From Thiopseudomonas alkaliphila (lineage in GTDB: Bacteria > Pseudomonadota > Gammaproteobacteria > Pseudomonadales > Pseudomonadaceae), in the NCBI RefSeq assembly GCF_001267175.1, contig NZ_CP012358.1, positions 1,944,001-2,008,000 on the forward strand: DNA of 64,000 nt, written 5' to 3'. Every line of letters begins with the position of its first letter. Positions within the stretch are counted from its first letter, which is position 1. The notes under the pieces were generated by a model that ran no database searches, was not told the DNA's origin, and worked only from the letters and a program-made list of their open reading frames with translations. The translations under genes were made by a program, and so were the position numbers. This document shows positions 25,833 through 35,718 of this stretch, piece after piece.

Positions 25833-26984
25833 ATGCCCAGTTCTTTGCTGCAGTTACCGCCGCTTTCACTGTATATCCATATTCCATGGTGTATTCGTAA
25901 ATGCCCGTATTGCGATTTTAACTCCCATGCCGCTGGCCCTGAATTACCTGAGGCAGCGTATGTGGCTGCATTGCTTGAGGATTTGCAGCAAGATTTAGCT
26001 TGGGTGCAAGGGCGTAAACTGGCCTCAATTTTTTTTGGTGGTGGCACTCCTAGCCTGTTTTCTGCCAATGCTATGCAACAGATTTTAACCGGAGTCGAGC
26101 AGTTAATTCCATTTCAGCCAGGGATTGAAATTACCTTAGAAGCTAATCCTGGTACCTTTGAGCAAGACAAGTTTACTGGCTTTCGCCAGACCGGCATTAA
26201 TCGGTTATCGATTGGAATGCAAAGCTTTCAAGACGATAAGCTTAAGGTACTGGGGCGAGTACATACCGGCACAGAAGCCATGCGCGCCGCAGATATGGCA
26301 CGCACGGCTGGGTTTGATAACTTTAACTTAGACCTCATGCACGGTTTACCTAAGCAAACTGTGGCAGATGCAATGGATGACTTAGCCCGTGTCTTTGCTT
26401 TGCAGCCGACACATATTTCTTGGTATCAGCTGACCATGGAGCCCAATACGCTGTTTTGGAGTAAGCCGCCGGTACTGCCTGAAGACGACACCCTGTGGGA
26501 TATTCAAGAGCAAGGGCAAGCACTGTTAGCTGAACAGGGGTATCGCCAGTATGAAACCTCAGCCTATGCCAAGCCTGGCTATCAAGCGCAGCACAATCTT
26601 AATTATTGGCAATTTGGTGATTTTTTAGGCATTGGAGCTGGCGCCCACGGCAAAATTACCCAAGCCGATGGCCAAATTCTACGAATGTGGAAAACCCGCC
26701 AGCCTGCGGATTATTTGAATCCTGATAAAGCTTTTTTAGCCGGCAGTAAGGTGCTGATGGCTGAAGATCTGCCATTTGAATTTTTGATGAACACCCTGCG
26801 TTTAGTTGAGGGTGTGCCGAGTACGCTGTTTAGCCAGCGCACAGGCTTGCCGTTAGCCCAATTAGCAGCAGGCCGACAGCAGGCCGAGCACAAGGGATTG
26901 TTAGACAAAAATCTTGCGTATTTACGACCTAGCGCCCAAGGGCAGCTGTTTTTAAATGATTTACTACAGCTGTTTTTAGAGTAA
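25833..26984 (+). CDS. hemW: Radical SAM haem chaperone HemW
   Basis: This 383-residue protein related to coproporphyrinogen III dehydrogenase HemN is now regarded as a haem chaperone. The radical SAM motif CxxxCxxC is at C20, C24 and C27 (IPWCIRKCPYCDF). GGGTPSLF follows near 70 and NRLSIGMQSF near 120. The longer N-terminal region of true HemN is absent. The start abuts the rdgB stop. It ends the metX-hemW run; a weak palindrome (ATTAACC with GGTTAAT, 27056-27072) lies behind it. Confidence 0.94.
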   Translation: MPSSLLQLPPLSLYIHIPWCIRKCPYCDFNSHAAGPELPEAAYVAALLEDLQQDLAWVQGRKLASIFFGGGTPSLFSANAMQQILTGVEQLIPFQPGIEITLEANPGTFEQDKFTGFRQTGINRLSIGMQSFQDDKLKVLGRVHTGTEAMRAADMARTAGFDNFNLDLMHGLPKQTVADAMDDLARVFALQPTHISWYQLTMEPNTLFWSKPPVLPEDDTLWDIQEQGQALLAEQGYRQYETSAYAKPGYQAQHNLNYWQFGDFLGIGAGAHGKITQADGQILRMWKTRQPADYLNPDKAFLAGSKVLMAEDLPFEFLMNTLRLVEGVPSTLFSQRTGLPLAQLAAGRQQAEHKGLLDKNLAYLRPSAQGQLFLNDLLQLFLE

Positions 26985-27132
26985 TTGAGTAAATTTTCGC
27001 TAAAAAAAGCACAAAATGTTACTTCCAGTCGGTCTATTGGTTCTAATAATTAACGATTAACCGCCGGTTAATTTTAAGTGAATGCGTCAAGTGTTGGCAC
27101 TTGGCGCTTGAGTAACAGGGTAGAACAGACCG

Positions 27133-29055
27133 ATGAAAAGCTCTAAGAAAGCGTCGCCCGAAAACCATAGCAGTCAGTTTAGTCTGCTTAAACAACAGCG
27201 TTTCGCGCCATTTTTTTGGGTGCAGTTTGCAGGAGCTGCAAACGACAACTTATTTAAGTTTGCCTTTACCGTAATGGTCACCTATCAGCTGAGTGTCAGC
27301 TGGATGCCACCGAGCATGGCAGGTCTTGTGATTGCTGCGTTGTTTATTTTTCCTTACTTATTATTCTCGGCGACTTCAGGACAAATCAGCGATAAGTTCG
27401 CCAAAACCAAATTAATTCGCCACGTTAAAGATTTAGAAATCGGCATTATGCTGCTGGGGGTTGTGGGCTTTGTCCTAGAAAGTCCTGTGGTGTTATTACT
27501 ATGTACTTTTTTAATGGGGCTGCAGTCGACCATTTTTGGTCCACTGAAATACGCCTATTTACCCCAAGTTCTCAATCAGCGTGAACTAACCGGTGGGAAT
27601 GGGGTGATTGAGATGGGCACCTTTGTGGCGATTTTATTGGGTAACGTCGCAGGTGGCTTAATGATTGCGGTGCCCGAAATAGGTCACTATCAGGTCGCGG
27701 CAGCCTGCTTGGGCTTAGCAGTACTGGGGCGTTTAATCGCACAAGCAGTGCCAGAGCTACCGGCCACTGATCCGCAGCTTAAAATTAATTGGAATCCCTT
27801 GACTGAAACGTGGCGCAATCTAAAACTGGCACGAGCCAATCCGGTGGTGTTTCGCTCTATGCTGGGGATCAGCTGGATGTGGTTCTTTGGCGCGGTATTT
27901 TTAAGTCAGTTTCCCAGTTTTGCCAAAGAAGTACTGCAGGGTAATGAGCAAGTAGCTTCATTATTGCTGGTGGTGTTTTCGGTGGGTATTGCTATCGGGT
28001 CCTTACTTTGTGAAACCCTTAGCCGCCGCCAAGTAGAAATTGGTTTAGTGCCGATTGGCGCTATTGGCATGAGTCTGTTTGCGGTGGATCTGTATTTTTC
28101 TACCCGTGGTTTGCCAAATCAGGCCGAAATGGGCCTAGCCGCTTTTATGCAGCAGCCTGCACACTGGCGGGTATTAGTGGATTTATTAGGCTTAAGTTTA
28201 TTTGCCGGCCTGTACAGCGTGCCAATGTATGCCTTGATTCAAATGCGTACGGAACCGACTCATGTGGCACGGATGATTGCTGCCAATAATATTTTAAACG
28301 CACTCTTTATGATTGCTAGCTCCTTACTTGCTGGTGGTTTATTGGCTGCGGGTTTAACTATTCCCCAAGTGTTTTTAGTGGTTGGGGTGATGAATGCACT
28401 AGTAACTTTTTATATTTTTATGCTGGTGCCGGAGTACTTTTTACGCTTTTTATCTTGGCTACTTTCCAACCTTATTTATCGCTTTAAGGTTAGTAATGCT
28501 GAGGCCATTCCCCAGCAGGGGCCGGTGGTTTTAACCTGTAACCATGTCAGCTTTGTTGATGCGGTCTTGCTTATGGCTGCTAGCCCCCGGCCGATTTACT
28601 TTTTAATGGATCACCGGATTTTTAAAACTCCAGTCTTAGGCTGGGTATTTAAATTAGCCAAAGCCATTCCTATTGCACCCCAGCGCGATGATGCGGCCGC
28701 CTATGAGCAAGCCTTTGAGCAAGCAGCGCAGGTGCTAAAAAACGGTGATGTGTTAGCGATCTTCCCTGAAGGAGCCATTACCCGTGATGGTGAGCTAGGA
28801 GCGTTTAAACCGGGGCTATTAAAAATTTTAGCCTCAGCCAAACAAGCGGGCTTGTCGGTACCGGTGATCCCTATGGCGCTCACTAACTTATGGGGTTCGT
28901 ACTTTAGCCGAATTGAGGGAGTAGCGATGAAAAAGCCATTGCGTCGTGGCCTTTGGAACAAAGTGGGACTGCGAGTAGGGGAACCCATAGCCGGTGATCA
29001 AGTGCGAATGGATCAGCTCAAGCAGCAGATCCAGGCATTACTTAATCAAGCCTAA
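27133..29055 (+). CDS. LplT-like MFS transporter fused to a PlsC-type acyltransferase
   Basis: This 640-residue protein has about twelve transmembrane helices at 25-435, LplT/MFS-like (FAGAANDNLFKFAFTVMV, FSATSGQISDKFAKTKL). A C-terminal PlsC domain (about 445-640) has the HX4D motif CNHVSFVDAVLL, FPEGAITRDG and VPVIPMALTNLWGS. The combination fits import (flipping) and re-acylation of lysophospholipid, as LplT and Aas do in E. coli. However, the acyl-ACP synthetase part of Aas is missing here, so the acyl donor is unknown. The gene stands alone, 148 bases after hemW. Confidence 0.85.
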   Translation: MKSSKKASPENHSSQFSLLKQQRFAPFFWVQFAGAANDNLFKFAFTVMVTYQLSVSWMPPSMAGLVIAALFIFPYLLFSATSGQISDKFAKTKLIRHVKDLEIGIMLLGVVGFVLESPVVLLLCTFLMGLQSTIFGPLKYAYLPQVLNQRELTGGNGVIEMGTFVAILLGNVAGGLMIAVPEIGHYQVAAACLGLAVLGRLIAQAVPELPATDPQLKINWNPLTETWRNLKLARANPVVFRSMLGISWMWFFGAVFLSQFPSFAKEVLQGNEQVASLLLVVFSVGIAIGSLLCETLSRRQVEIGLVPIGAIGMSLFAVDLYFSTRGLPNQAEMGLAAFMQQPAHWRVLVDLLGLSLFAGLYSVPMYALIQMRTEPTHVARMIAANNILNALFMIASSLLAGGLLAAGLTIPQVFLVVGVMNALVTFYIFMLVPEYFLRFLSWLLSNLIYRFKVSNAEAIPQQGPVVLTCNHVSFVDAVLLMAASPRPIYFLMDHRIFKTPVLGWVFKLAKAIPIAPQRDDAAAYEQAFEQAAQVLKNGDVLAIFPEGAITRDGELGAFKPGLLKILASAKQAGLSVPVIPMALTNLWGSYFSRIEGVAMKKPLRRGLWNKVGLRVGEPIAGDQVRMDQLKQQIQALLNQA

Positions 29056-29109
29056 GCACACAAAGTTAATGGCGGTGGCGGTGTTGAGTTTAAAGTGCGC
29101 CGTCACCAG

Positions 29110-30171
29110 TTACTGAGCAGACTCGTAGGTAGGGGTAAAGGCTTTAACAAAGCCATTTTTTAGCACTGATAAAAAAGCTTGTAAGGGGCTCAGTTTGGCG
29201 TGCTGAGTGGTGCCCTTAAGCTCAACCTTGGTGGCAAACTGATTTTTTGCTTGGTTTTTTAGTGCTGTTTCACCAGTACCAACCAGCGCTTCCCATAGCC
29301 CTTGGAAAATATTCTTATCCGGATTTTTAATATCTTGCTGGTAGTTAAATACCTCAACGTTATGCAGCAAGGGTTTGATGTAACCGCTGAGCTGCGAGTC
29401 TTTTGCTTCAACATCCAGCACCACATCGCCAGTACCTTTAGCAAAATCAAACTTAGCGTAAGCTTGGGTAAATTCATTAAAGTGTTTGAGTGCCACGTCC
29501 GTGGTTTTGGCTTTAATGGCAAAGTTTTGCCAATCAGTTAAGGGGTCAAAGGAGGCGCTAGCCTCTATTTTGGCCGCATTAAATAACTGGCCATGCCCAG
29601 TAAAGTGCGCCACTCGCTGACCTTGAGCGTCCTCAATATTGGTTAGATTACTGATGCTGCCTTGAACTTGATCAGCATACAGATGCACTTTGGGCTGGGT
29701 GGTAAAATTGTAAAAGGCTAGCTGTCCATCATGGATCTGTACTTCGTTAAGCTTAATCGGCACTAATTGCCGCAGTTGCTGACGCCAGTCCACGCCCTGA
29801 CCGGTTTGTGAAGCACCTGTTCGGCCGCCATCAACAAAGTTGACTTCAGGTTGTTCAAAACTGACGGTGGCAACAACAGAGTGCCGGTTCCAAAGAGCTG
29901 GCCAGCTAATCGAGATAAAAATTTGTTTGGCGGCAAATAAAGGGACGGGAATTTCTGCATTCTTTTTAACAATGCTGAGTTGGTCGATTCGATAAGCCCC
30001 ACGCCATAATTGCAGATCAATGTGCTCAATATGGCCACGATATTGCTCTAAATTATCTAGTTTTTGATTGAGATAGTGTAATAACCAAAGGGGTAGTAGC
30101 CATTCAATGGCGATGACTAACAATAACAGGCTAAACAGGAGCCCCAGGGAAATTTTAGCGGTACGAGACAT
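29110..30171 (-). CDS. DUF748 (AsmA-like) domain envelope protein
   Basis: This 353-residue protein has one N-terminal membrane anchor (residues 8-28), then a periplasmic beta-rich region. It contains NFVDGGRTG, WRQQLRQLVPIKLNEVQIHDGQLAFYNF and QGLWEALVGTGETALKNQAKNQFATKVELKG, which match DUF748/AsmA-like proteins. AsmA-like proteins bridge or shape the envelope and may move lipids; the exact role is unknown. It converges with the MFS-PlsC gene 54 bases away, which may or may not be meaningful. Confidence 0.75.
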   Translation of the reverse strand: MSRTAKISLGLLFSLLLLVIAIEWLLPLWLLHYLNQKLDNLEQYRGHIEHIDLQLWRGAYRIDQLSIVKKNAEIPVPLFAAKQIFISISWPALWNRHSVVATVSFEQPEVNFVDGGRTGASQTGQGVDWRQQLRQLVPIKLNEVQIHDGQLAFYNFTTQPKVHLYADQVQGSISNLTNIEDAQGQRVAHFTGHGQLFNAAKIEASASFDPLTDWQNFAIKAKTTDVALKHFNEFTQAYAKFDFAKGTGDVVLDVEAKDSQLSGYIKPLLHNVEVFNYQQDIKNPDKNIFQGLWEALVGTGETALKNQAKNQFATKVELKGTTQHAKLSPLQAFLSVLKNGFVKAFTPTYESAQ

Positions 30172-30264
30172 GGCATTACCCTACCTAGAGTCAGTGGTGG
30201 CGATAAACTAATCGACCGAGAATAGGGCTAAGGGTTCGCGCATGTGCGCTGCGCAAAGTTTAAA

Positions 30265-31188
30265 TTAGTCGTCAAACTGCAGTGCAGTTTCTAGCATCGT
30301 TAAAAAAGCACGGGTTTTAGTGGGCATTAATTGGCGACTAGGAAACACCGCCCACGCGGTTTGCGCTGGTAAGCACCACTCAGGTAATACCCGCTGCAGC
30401 AGGTTTTTGTGCTGATAAATTTGCGTAAAATAGTGAGGCACGGCGATGATACCTGCACCGCGGCAGGCCAAATTAATCAACAGTTCTGGCGAGTTGGCAG
30501 TGAGGCGTCCAGGAGGTAAGCCTTGCCATTGTTCTTGGCCTTTTTTTAGTAACCACGGGATACTGGCGCCTTGGCCTGTCATTAAGCGGATCGAGTCAAA
30601 CTGCATTAACTGGTCGGGCGTGGCAGGCGTGCCTCGTTCCCGTAAGTAAGCACTTGAGGCATACAAGCCACATTCAAAGACGCGCAGTTTTTTGGCAATT
30701 AATTGTGGATTGTCATCCACATTGCCAACTCGCAGCGCCAGATCAAAAGCTTCACCTAAGAGATCAACTCGGCGGGCAGATAAATCGAGCTCAAGACTGA
30801 CATGGGGATGCAGCGCACTAAAGGCCGCCAGCATATCGACCAATAAAATATTAGCAAAGTCAGCCGGCATTGATACCCGTAATCGCCCGCTTGGTTGAGC
30901 TTGACGACTATCGCTAAGCTGCTGGGCTGCACCTACTTCAAGGCTAATTTGTTGCGCGTGCTCGAGTAACTGTTCGCCAAATTCAGTTAAGCGCAAACGC
31001 CTTGTGGTGCGTAGTAACACCTGCTCGCCTAATACCTGTTCTAGCTGGCTAATCCGCCGAGAAACGGTGGACTTAGGCAATCCTAAGCGATTGGCGGCGG
31101 CGGTAAAGCTGCCAAGTTCAACCACTTTGGCAAAGATCACCAAATCATCTGCGGTTAATTGTTCTTCAGGTGGAACAATGTTATCCAT
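30265..31188 (-). CDS. LysR family transcriptional regulator
   Basis: This 307-residue regulator has an N-terminal winged helix at about 12-72 (LVIFAKVVELGSFTAAANRLGLPKSTVSRRISQLE, read here in parts). A substrate-binding domain with the AaeR/CrgA-type pattern SGRLRVSMPADF and LDLSARRVDLLGEAFDLALRVG follows. It is divergent from azoR across a 98-base gap, the usual layout when a LysR protein controls its neighbour. The target is likely azoR-pirin, in response to quinones, electrophiles or similar; that is inference. Confidence 0.92.
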   Translation of the reverse strand: MDNIVPPEEQLTADDLVIFAKVVELGSFTAAANRLGLPKSTVSRRISQLEQVLGEQVLLRTTRRLRLTEFGEQLLEHAQQISLEVGAAQQLSDSRQAQPSGRLRVSMPADFANILLVDMLAAFSALHPHVSLELDLSARRVDLLGEAFDLALRVGNVDDNPQLIAKKLRVFECGLYASSAYLRERGTPATPDQLMQFDSIRLMTGQGASIPWLLKKGQEQWQGLPPGRLTANSPELLINLACRGAGIIAVPHYFTQIYQHKNLLQRVLPEWCLPAQTAWAVFPSRQLMPTKTRAFLTMLETALQFDD

Positions 31189-31286
31189 TTTCCCTCTCTA
31201 ATCAGTGTGCGCAACAGTTGCTAGGATAACCCCACATTTAACGATTAACTATTTTATTTTATCCAGCCAGTGCTAAGGAACTCTCG

Positions 31287-31886
31287 ATGAAAATTTTACA
31301 AGTGAATGCCAGCGTACGCGGTGATCAAGCTAACTCTACAAAAATTGCTAACCAAATAACGGCAGCCTTGCTCAATAAGCACCCAGAAGCTGAAGTAATC
31401 ATTCGTGATTTAGGCCAGCAATCACCCGCGGTATTAGACAGTGCTGGTGTTCAAGCGCTATTTACGCCAGAAGAGGTACGCACACCTGAGCAGCAACGCC
31501 GCGTGGCCTTAGATGATCAGTTAATTGCTGAAGTGCAAGCAGCCGATGTGCTGGTGCTTGGCGTGCCGATGTATAACTTTGGTAACTCGATTCAACTAAA
31601 AAGCTGGATTGATGCACTGTGCCGTAACGGTACTACCTTCCGTTATACCGAAAATGGCCCAGTCGGTTTATTAACCGATAAGACAGTGTACGTCGGCTTT
31701 GCCCGAGGTGGGCGCTACCGTGGTACTGAGCAAGATAGCCAAACTCCATACTTAAAAACTGTACTGGGTTTTATTGGATTAACTGATGTGCGCTTTGTGT
31801 ATGCCGAAGGATTAAATATGGGCCCCGATGCTGCCGCCCAAGGTTTTGCTGAGGCCGAACAAGATATTGCTCAGCAGGTGCAATAA
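31287..31886 (+). CDS. azoR: FMN-dependent NADH-azoreductase AzoR
   Basis: This 199-residue flavodoxin-fold enzyme reduces quinones and azo compounds. It has the start [43 protein letters not shown] near 95-116, and [35 protein letters not shown] in the second half (seen as separate conserved blocks). It probably protects against quinone stress. AAGGAA precedes the ATG. It is divergent from the LysR regulator and followed by a pirin gene 37 bases downstream. Confidence 0.92.
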   Translation: MKILQVNASVRGDQANSTKIANQITAALLNKHPEAEVIIRDLGQQSPAVLDSAGVQALFTPEEVRTPEQQRRVALDDQLIAEVQAADVLVLGVPMYNFGNSIQLKSWIDALCRNGTTFRYTENGPVGLLTDKTVYVGFARGGRYRGTEQDSQTPYLKTVLGFIGLTDVRFVYAEGLNMGPDAAAQGFAEAEQDIAQQVQ

Positions 31887-31923
31887 TTTCTGAACCTTGT
31901 TATTAACGACGCTGGAGATTGAG

Positions 31924-32793
31924 ATGAAACACGTTACCCAACAAGCGATTCAACGTAGCCGCGAAATTGAATCAGTCGTGGCTGGGCAAGCAACCTCAGA
32001 CGGTGCAGGCGTGCAACTTACCCGTTTACTTGGGCAACAACTGCAGCGTCGTTTAGATCCATTTTTGATGCTCGATGCGTTTGGTAGCGATAATCCGGAT
32101 GATTACATTGCCGGCTTTCCTGACCACCCACACCGAGGATTTGAGACAGTGACTTATATGCTGCACGGCAAAATGCTACACCGCGATAGCCAAGGTAATG
32201 AGGGCTTATTACAAGACGGTGGGATGCAGTGGATGAGTGCAGCCCGTGGGGTGATTCACTCAGAAATTCCCCAGCAAAGTGCAGGCTTAATGCAGGGCTT
32301 TCAGTTATGGGTAAATTTACCGGCGGCCAATAAAATGGATCAGCCGTGGTATCAAGATGTAAACCCCGAGCAAATTCCGGCTATAGAAACTGAGCAGGGC
32401 GTACAGGTAAAAATTTTGGCGGGCGAAACCCATGGGGTGCGAGGAGCAATTCAGCGCCCAGTCACCGAGCCGCTGATTTTAGATATCAGCTTGCCGGCTA
32501 ATAGTGAGTTTTCCCAAGCCTTGGCTGCCGAGATGAACGCTTTTGTCGTGCCTTATCAAGGAGAGCTGCGATTGGCTGGGCAGAGAGTGAGTAGCCATCA
32601 GTTAGCGATTCTAAATAATTCAGCAGCTGCCGATGGTGTTATTTTGCGTAGTGCTGAGCAGCCAACACGGGTGTTATTGATAGCGGGCAAACCACTAAAA
32701 GAAGATATTGCGCAATATGGCCCCTTTGTGATGAATAGCAAAGAGGAGATTTACCAAGCAGTGAATGATTTTCAGCAGGGTAAGTTCGTTTAA
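31924..32793 (+). CDS. Pirin family protein
   Basis: This 289-residue bicupin has the pirin signature in the first half: LDPFLMLDAFGSDNPDDYIAG, then FPDHPHRGFETVTYMLHGKM with metal-binding His, and GGMQWMSAARGVIHSE. The second half is the smaller C-terminal cupin. Some pirins have quercetinase activity; others are redox sensors. I chose the ATG at 31924 with GGAG upstream; the frame opens at 31897. It is likely co-transcribed with azoR. Confidence 0.9.
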   Translation: MKHVTQQAIQRSREIESVVAGQATSDGAGVQLTRLLGQQLQRRLDPFLMLDAFGSDNPDDYIAGFPDHPHRGFETVTYMLHGKMLHRDSQGNEGLLQDGGMQWMSAARGVIHSEIPQQSAGLMQGFQLWVNLPAANKMDQPWYQDVNPEQIPAIETEQGVQVKILAGETHGVRGAIQRPVTEPLILDISLPANSEFSQALAAEMNAFVVPYQGELRLAGQRVSSHQLAILNNSAAADGVILRSAEQPTRVLLIAGKPLKEDIAQYGPFVMNSKEEIYQAVNDFQQGKFV

Positions 32794-32814
32794 TTCACGC
32801 TGTTTAACAGGTCC

Positions 32815-32850
32815 ACGCACTCAGCCTTTGCCCACAAGCGCTGGGTGCGT
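32815..32850 (+). terminator. Possible terminator after the pirin gene
   Basis: ACGCACTCAGC pairs with GCTGGGTGCGT (one G-U pair) across a 14-base loop. The following tract TAAGATTT is weak, so termination is uncertain. Confidence 0.4.
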
Positions 32851-32853
32851 TAA

Positions 32854-33396
<543 letters not shown>

Positions 33397-33433
33397 CTGA
33401 CTCGTTGCGCGGAATAATGTTTTGTAGGAGTAG

Positions 33434-33691
<258 letters not shown>

Positions 33692-33728
33692 GTTTTACTA
33701 CGCAGCTTGCATAATCTGCTCAATCACT

Positions 33729-33763
33729 AACGCCAAGTAGCCAACGGGATACTTGGCGTTTTT
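33729..33763 (+). terminator. Rho-independent terminator after the ferredoxin gene
   Basis: AACGCCAAGTA pairs perfectly with TACTTGGCGTT across a 10-base loop and runs into five T. Confidence 0.85.
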
Positions 33764-33768
33764 GTTGG

Positions 33769-35613
33769 CTAAACCGAAATCAGTGGCATCTCGTCATTGT
33801 CACTTAAGCGGCGCATTTCCCGTAATAAGTCACCTTCTTGGGATAAGCCCAATTGCATCACATTACGTAAGCTTTGGGTAATACGGCTGCAGTAACCTAG
33901 ATCATTCATCAGCGAGCTGGCTTCATGACCATTTAATTGCGCATCTCGCACTTGGGCAAAAATTTGCTGGCGAAACAGATGATCAAACTGTGCTGCCTGC
34001 CCATCAAACCAGTCTAGGCGCGTGCGCCAGACTTCATCCGGTAATTCGAGTAAGCCCATTTCCCGGACTTGGCGAAGCACCCAGATCAGATGTTTTCTGA
34101 GTTCAAAGTAGTTTTGTTGCATGCAGGGGCTGCTTTCTTGCAAAAATCGCCCCAAGTTTTTTTGTAGGTGTTTAGCGTCTTTAACCGCATCCACCAGTTG
34201 CAGGGCAACAATTTGTACCGTGCGCCAAAACTGTTGCTGTTCTGGTTCATTGGGAATATCTAAACGACTAATAAAGTCTAATAGGTCGCCATATACCCCT
34301 TTAATATGACGCTCGTAGAGCACTTGGGCATCTAACCATTCACGCTCTGGACGGGCCATTAAGCGGGCTTCATCAAGGGTGGGCGCGAGTAGTTGTTGAA
34401 TTGGTTGGTAGAGCGCATGGCAAATTACCTCCAGACTTAGGCGGCCTAAGTGCTGCAACTCTTGTACCACTGCCCGTGAGGCTGTGTCTGGTGACGTTAG
34501 CGCTGAGGCACTGAGATAGCGAGCTTGGGTAAGGGGTGCGCTATGGGCAGAGAGCTGTTGGTCGGCAATGAGCACTTCTGGCTCTTGGCGATCGGGCAGT
34601 AGCTTAATCAGCGCTTTTTCCAGTAAATTTTGCCATGGCCAAAATAAGCCAACGCCAATTAAATTAAATAGAGTTTGAAACAGTGCCAGCTGCAACAGAG
34701 GATTATCCCCTGCGGCTAACCACTGCATCAGCCATTGGCAAAGCCAAGCTAAGGGGCTTAATAGCAGTAAGGTGATAATTCCCCCGCTAAGGTTAAATAA
34801 CACATGCACCAAAACAAGGCGTTGGCCGCCCCGGTTACCGCCCAACCAGCCGACAATGGCAGTGGTTACACTACTGCCCACGTTGCCACCAATGGCCAGC
34901 GCCATACCTTGCCATAGCTCGATTTGTCCGGTGGCGAGCGCGGCTAAAATCAGCATTAAGGTGGCGTGACTGGATTGCAAAATTGAAGTCAGTAGCAAGC
35001 CAATTGCCACCAGAATCAGTTGCCCTATTAGGGTGTTATCCACCGCTTGGGTAAAATCAATCGAGTCGCCAAACTCACTGAAACCCACTTTAAGCTGATC
35101 GATGCCTAAAAAGATAAAGGCAATGCCTAATACTAAGCGACCAGCGGCTTTACCTTTGCTGCCATGAAAGCCTGCCAGCACGCCAAATACCAGTAGTGGC
35201 AGGGCTAATGGACTCAGGCTAAAGCCTTGACCGGCAGCGGCCAGTAGCCAAATGCCAGCACTGGTGCCCAAGTTAATACCGAGCAAAATGGCAATGCCGC
35301 CCGCCAGTTGAATCAATCCGGTGCTGATAAAGGCAATGGTTAGTAACGACATCAGCGTGGTGGATTGCAAGAGCATGGTGCCGCCCATCCCAAATAAAAA
35401 ACTTTTGCCGCGGGTGGCGGTGCTGCGTTCTAGCCAGGTATCCAGTTTGCTGCCTGCTAACTGTTTTAACCCTTCTTCAAGGCACTGCATGCCAAATAAA
35501 AATAAGGCAAGGCCTGCACACAACTGTAACCAGCTGGCACTAAACCAAAAGCTGACACTGAGCAGAGTGATTAAAATCGCGATAAAACTAAGTTGTTTGA
35601 TAACCGTATTCAT
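33769..35613 (-). CDS. Na/Pi-cotransporter family protein with PhoU-like C-terminus
   Basis: This 614-residue protein has two Na_Pi_cotrans repeats in the membrane part (about 1-320), with QSTTLMSLL at 83-91 and QSSHATLMLI near 213-222 as the duplicated substrate motifs. A cytoplasmic helical PhoU-like region (about 370-600) follows. The family couples phosphate import or export to sodium. It is separated from pit, but together with pit and phoBR makes three phosphate-related loci in this window. I see no Pho box upstream; the gap holds a terminator of the next gene. Confidence 0.9.
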   Translation of the reverse strand: MNTVIKQLSFIAILITLLSVSFWFSASWLQLCAGLALFLFGMQCLEEGLKQLAGSKLDTWLERSTATRGKSFLFGMGGTMLLQSTTLMSLLTIAFISTGLIQLAGGIAILLGINLGTSAGIWLLAAAGQGFSLSPLALPLLVFGVLAGFHGSKGKAAGRLVLGIAFIFLGIDQLKVGFSEFGDSIDFTQAVDNTLIGQLILVAIGLLLTSILQSSHATLMLILAALATGQIELWQGMALAIGGNVGSSVTTAIVGWLGGNRGGQRLVLVHVLFNLSGGIITLLLLSPLAWLCQWLMQWLAAGDNPLLQLALFQTLFNLIGVGLFWPWQNLLEKALIKLLPDRQEPEVLIADQQLSAHSAPLTQARYLSASALTSPDTASRAVVQELQHLGRLSLEVICHALYQPIQQLLAPTLDEARLMARPEREWLDAQVLYERHIKGVYGDLLDFISRLDIPNEPEQQQFWRTVQIVALQLVDAVKDAKHLQKNLGRFLQESSPCMQQNYFELRKHLIWVLRQVREMGLLELPDEVWRTRLDWFDGQAAQFDHLFRQQIFAQVRDAQLNGHEASSLMNDLGYCSRITQSLRNVMQLGLSQEGDLLREMRRLSDNDEMPLISV

Positions 35614-35637
35614 GCAGAGTTACTCAAGGCTGCGGGC

Positions 35638-35672
35638 AAAAAAATCCCAAACCGATTAAGGCTTGGGATTTT
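35638..35672 (-). terminator. Rho-independent terminator of the MFS gene
   Basis: On the minus strand AAAATCCCAA pairs with TTGGGATTTT, followed by seven T. It lies 47 bases after the MFS stop and 25 bases before the Na/Pi start, insulating the two genes. Confidence 0.8.
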
Positions 35673-35718
35673 AAGCTAAAACCTAGGCGGGATTATGTTT
35701 CACCCGCAGGCTAGGGTA

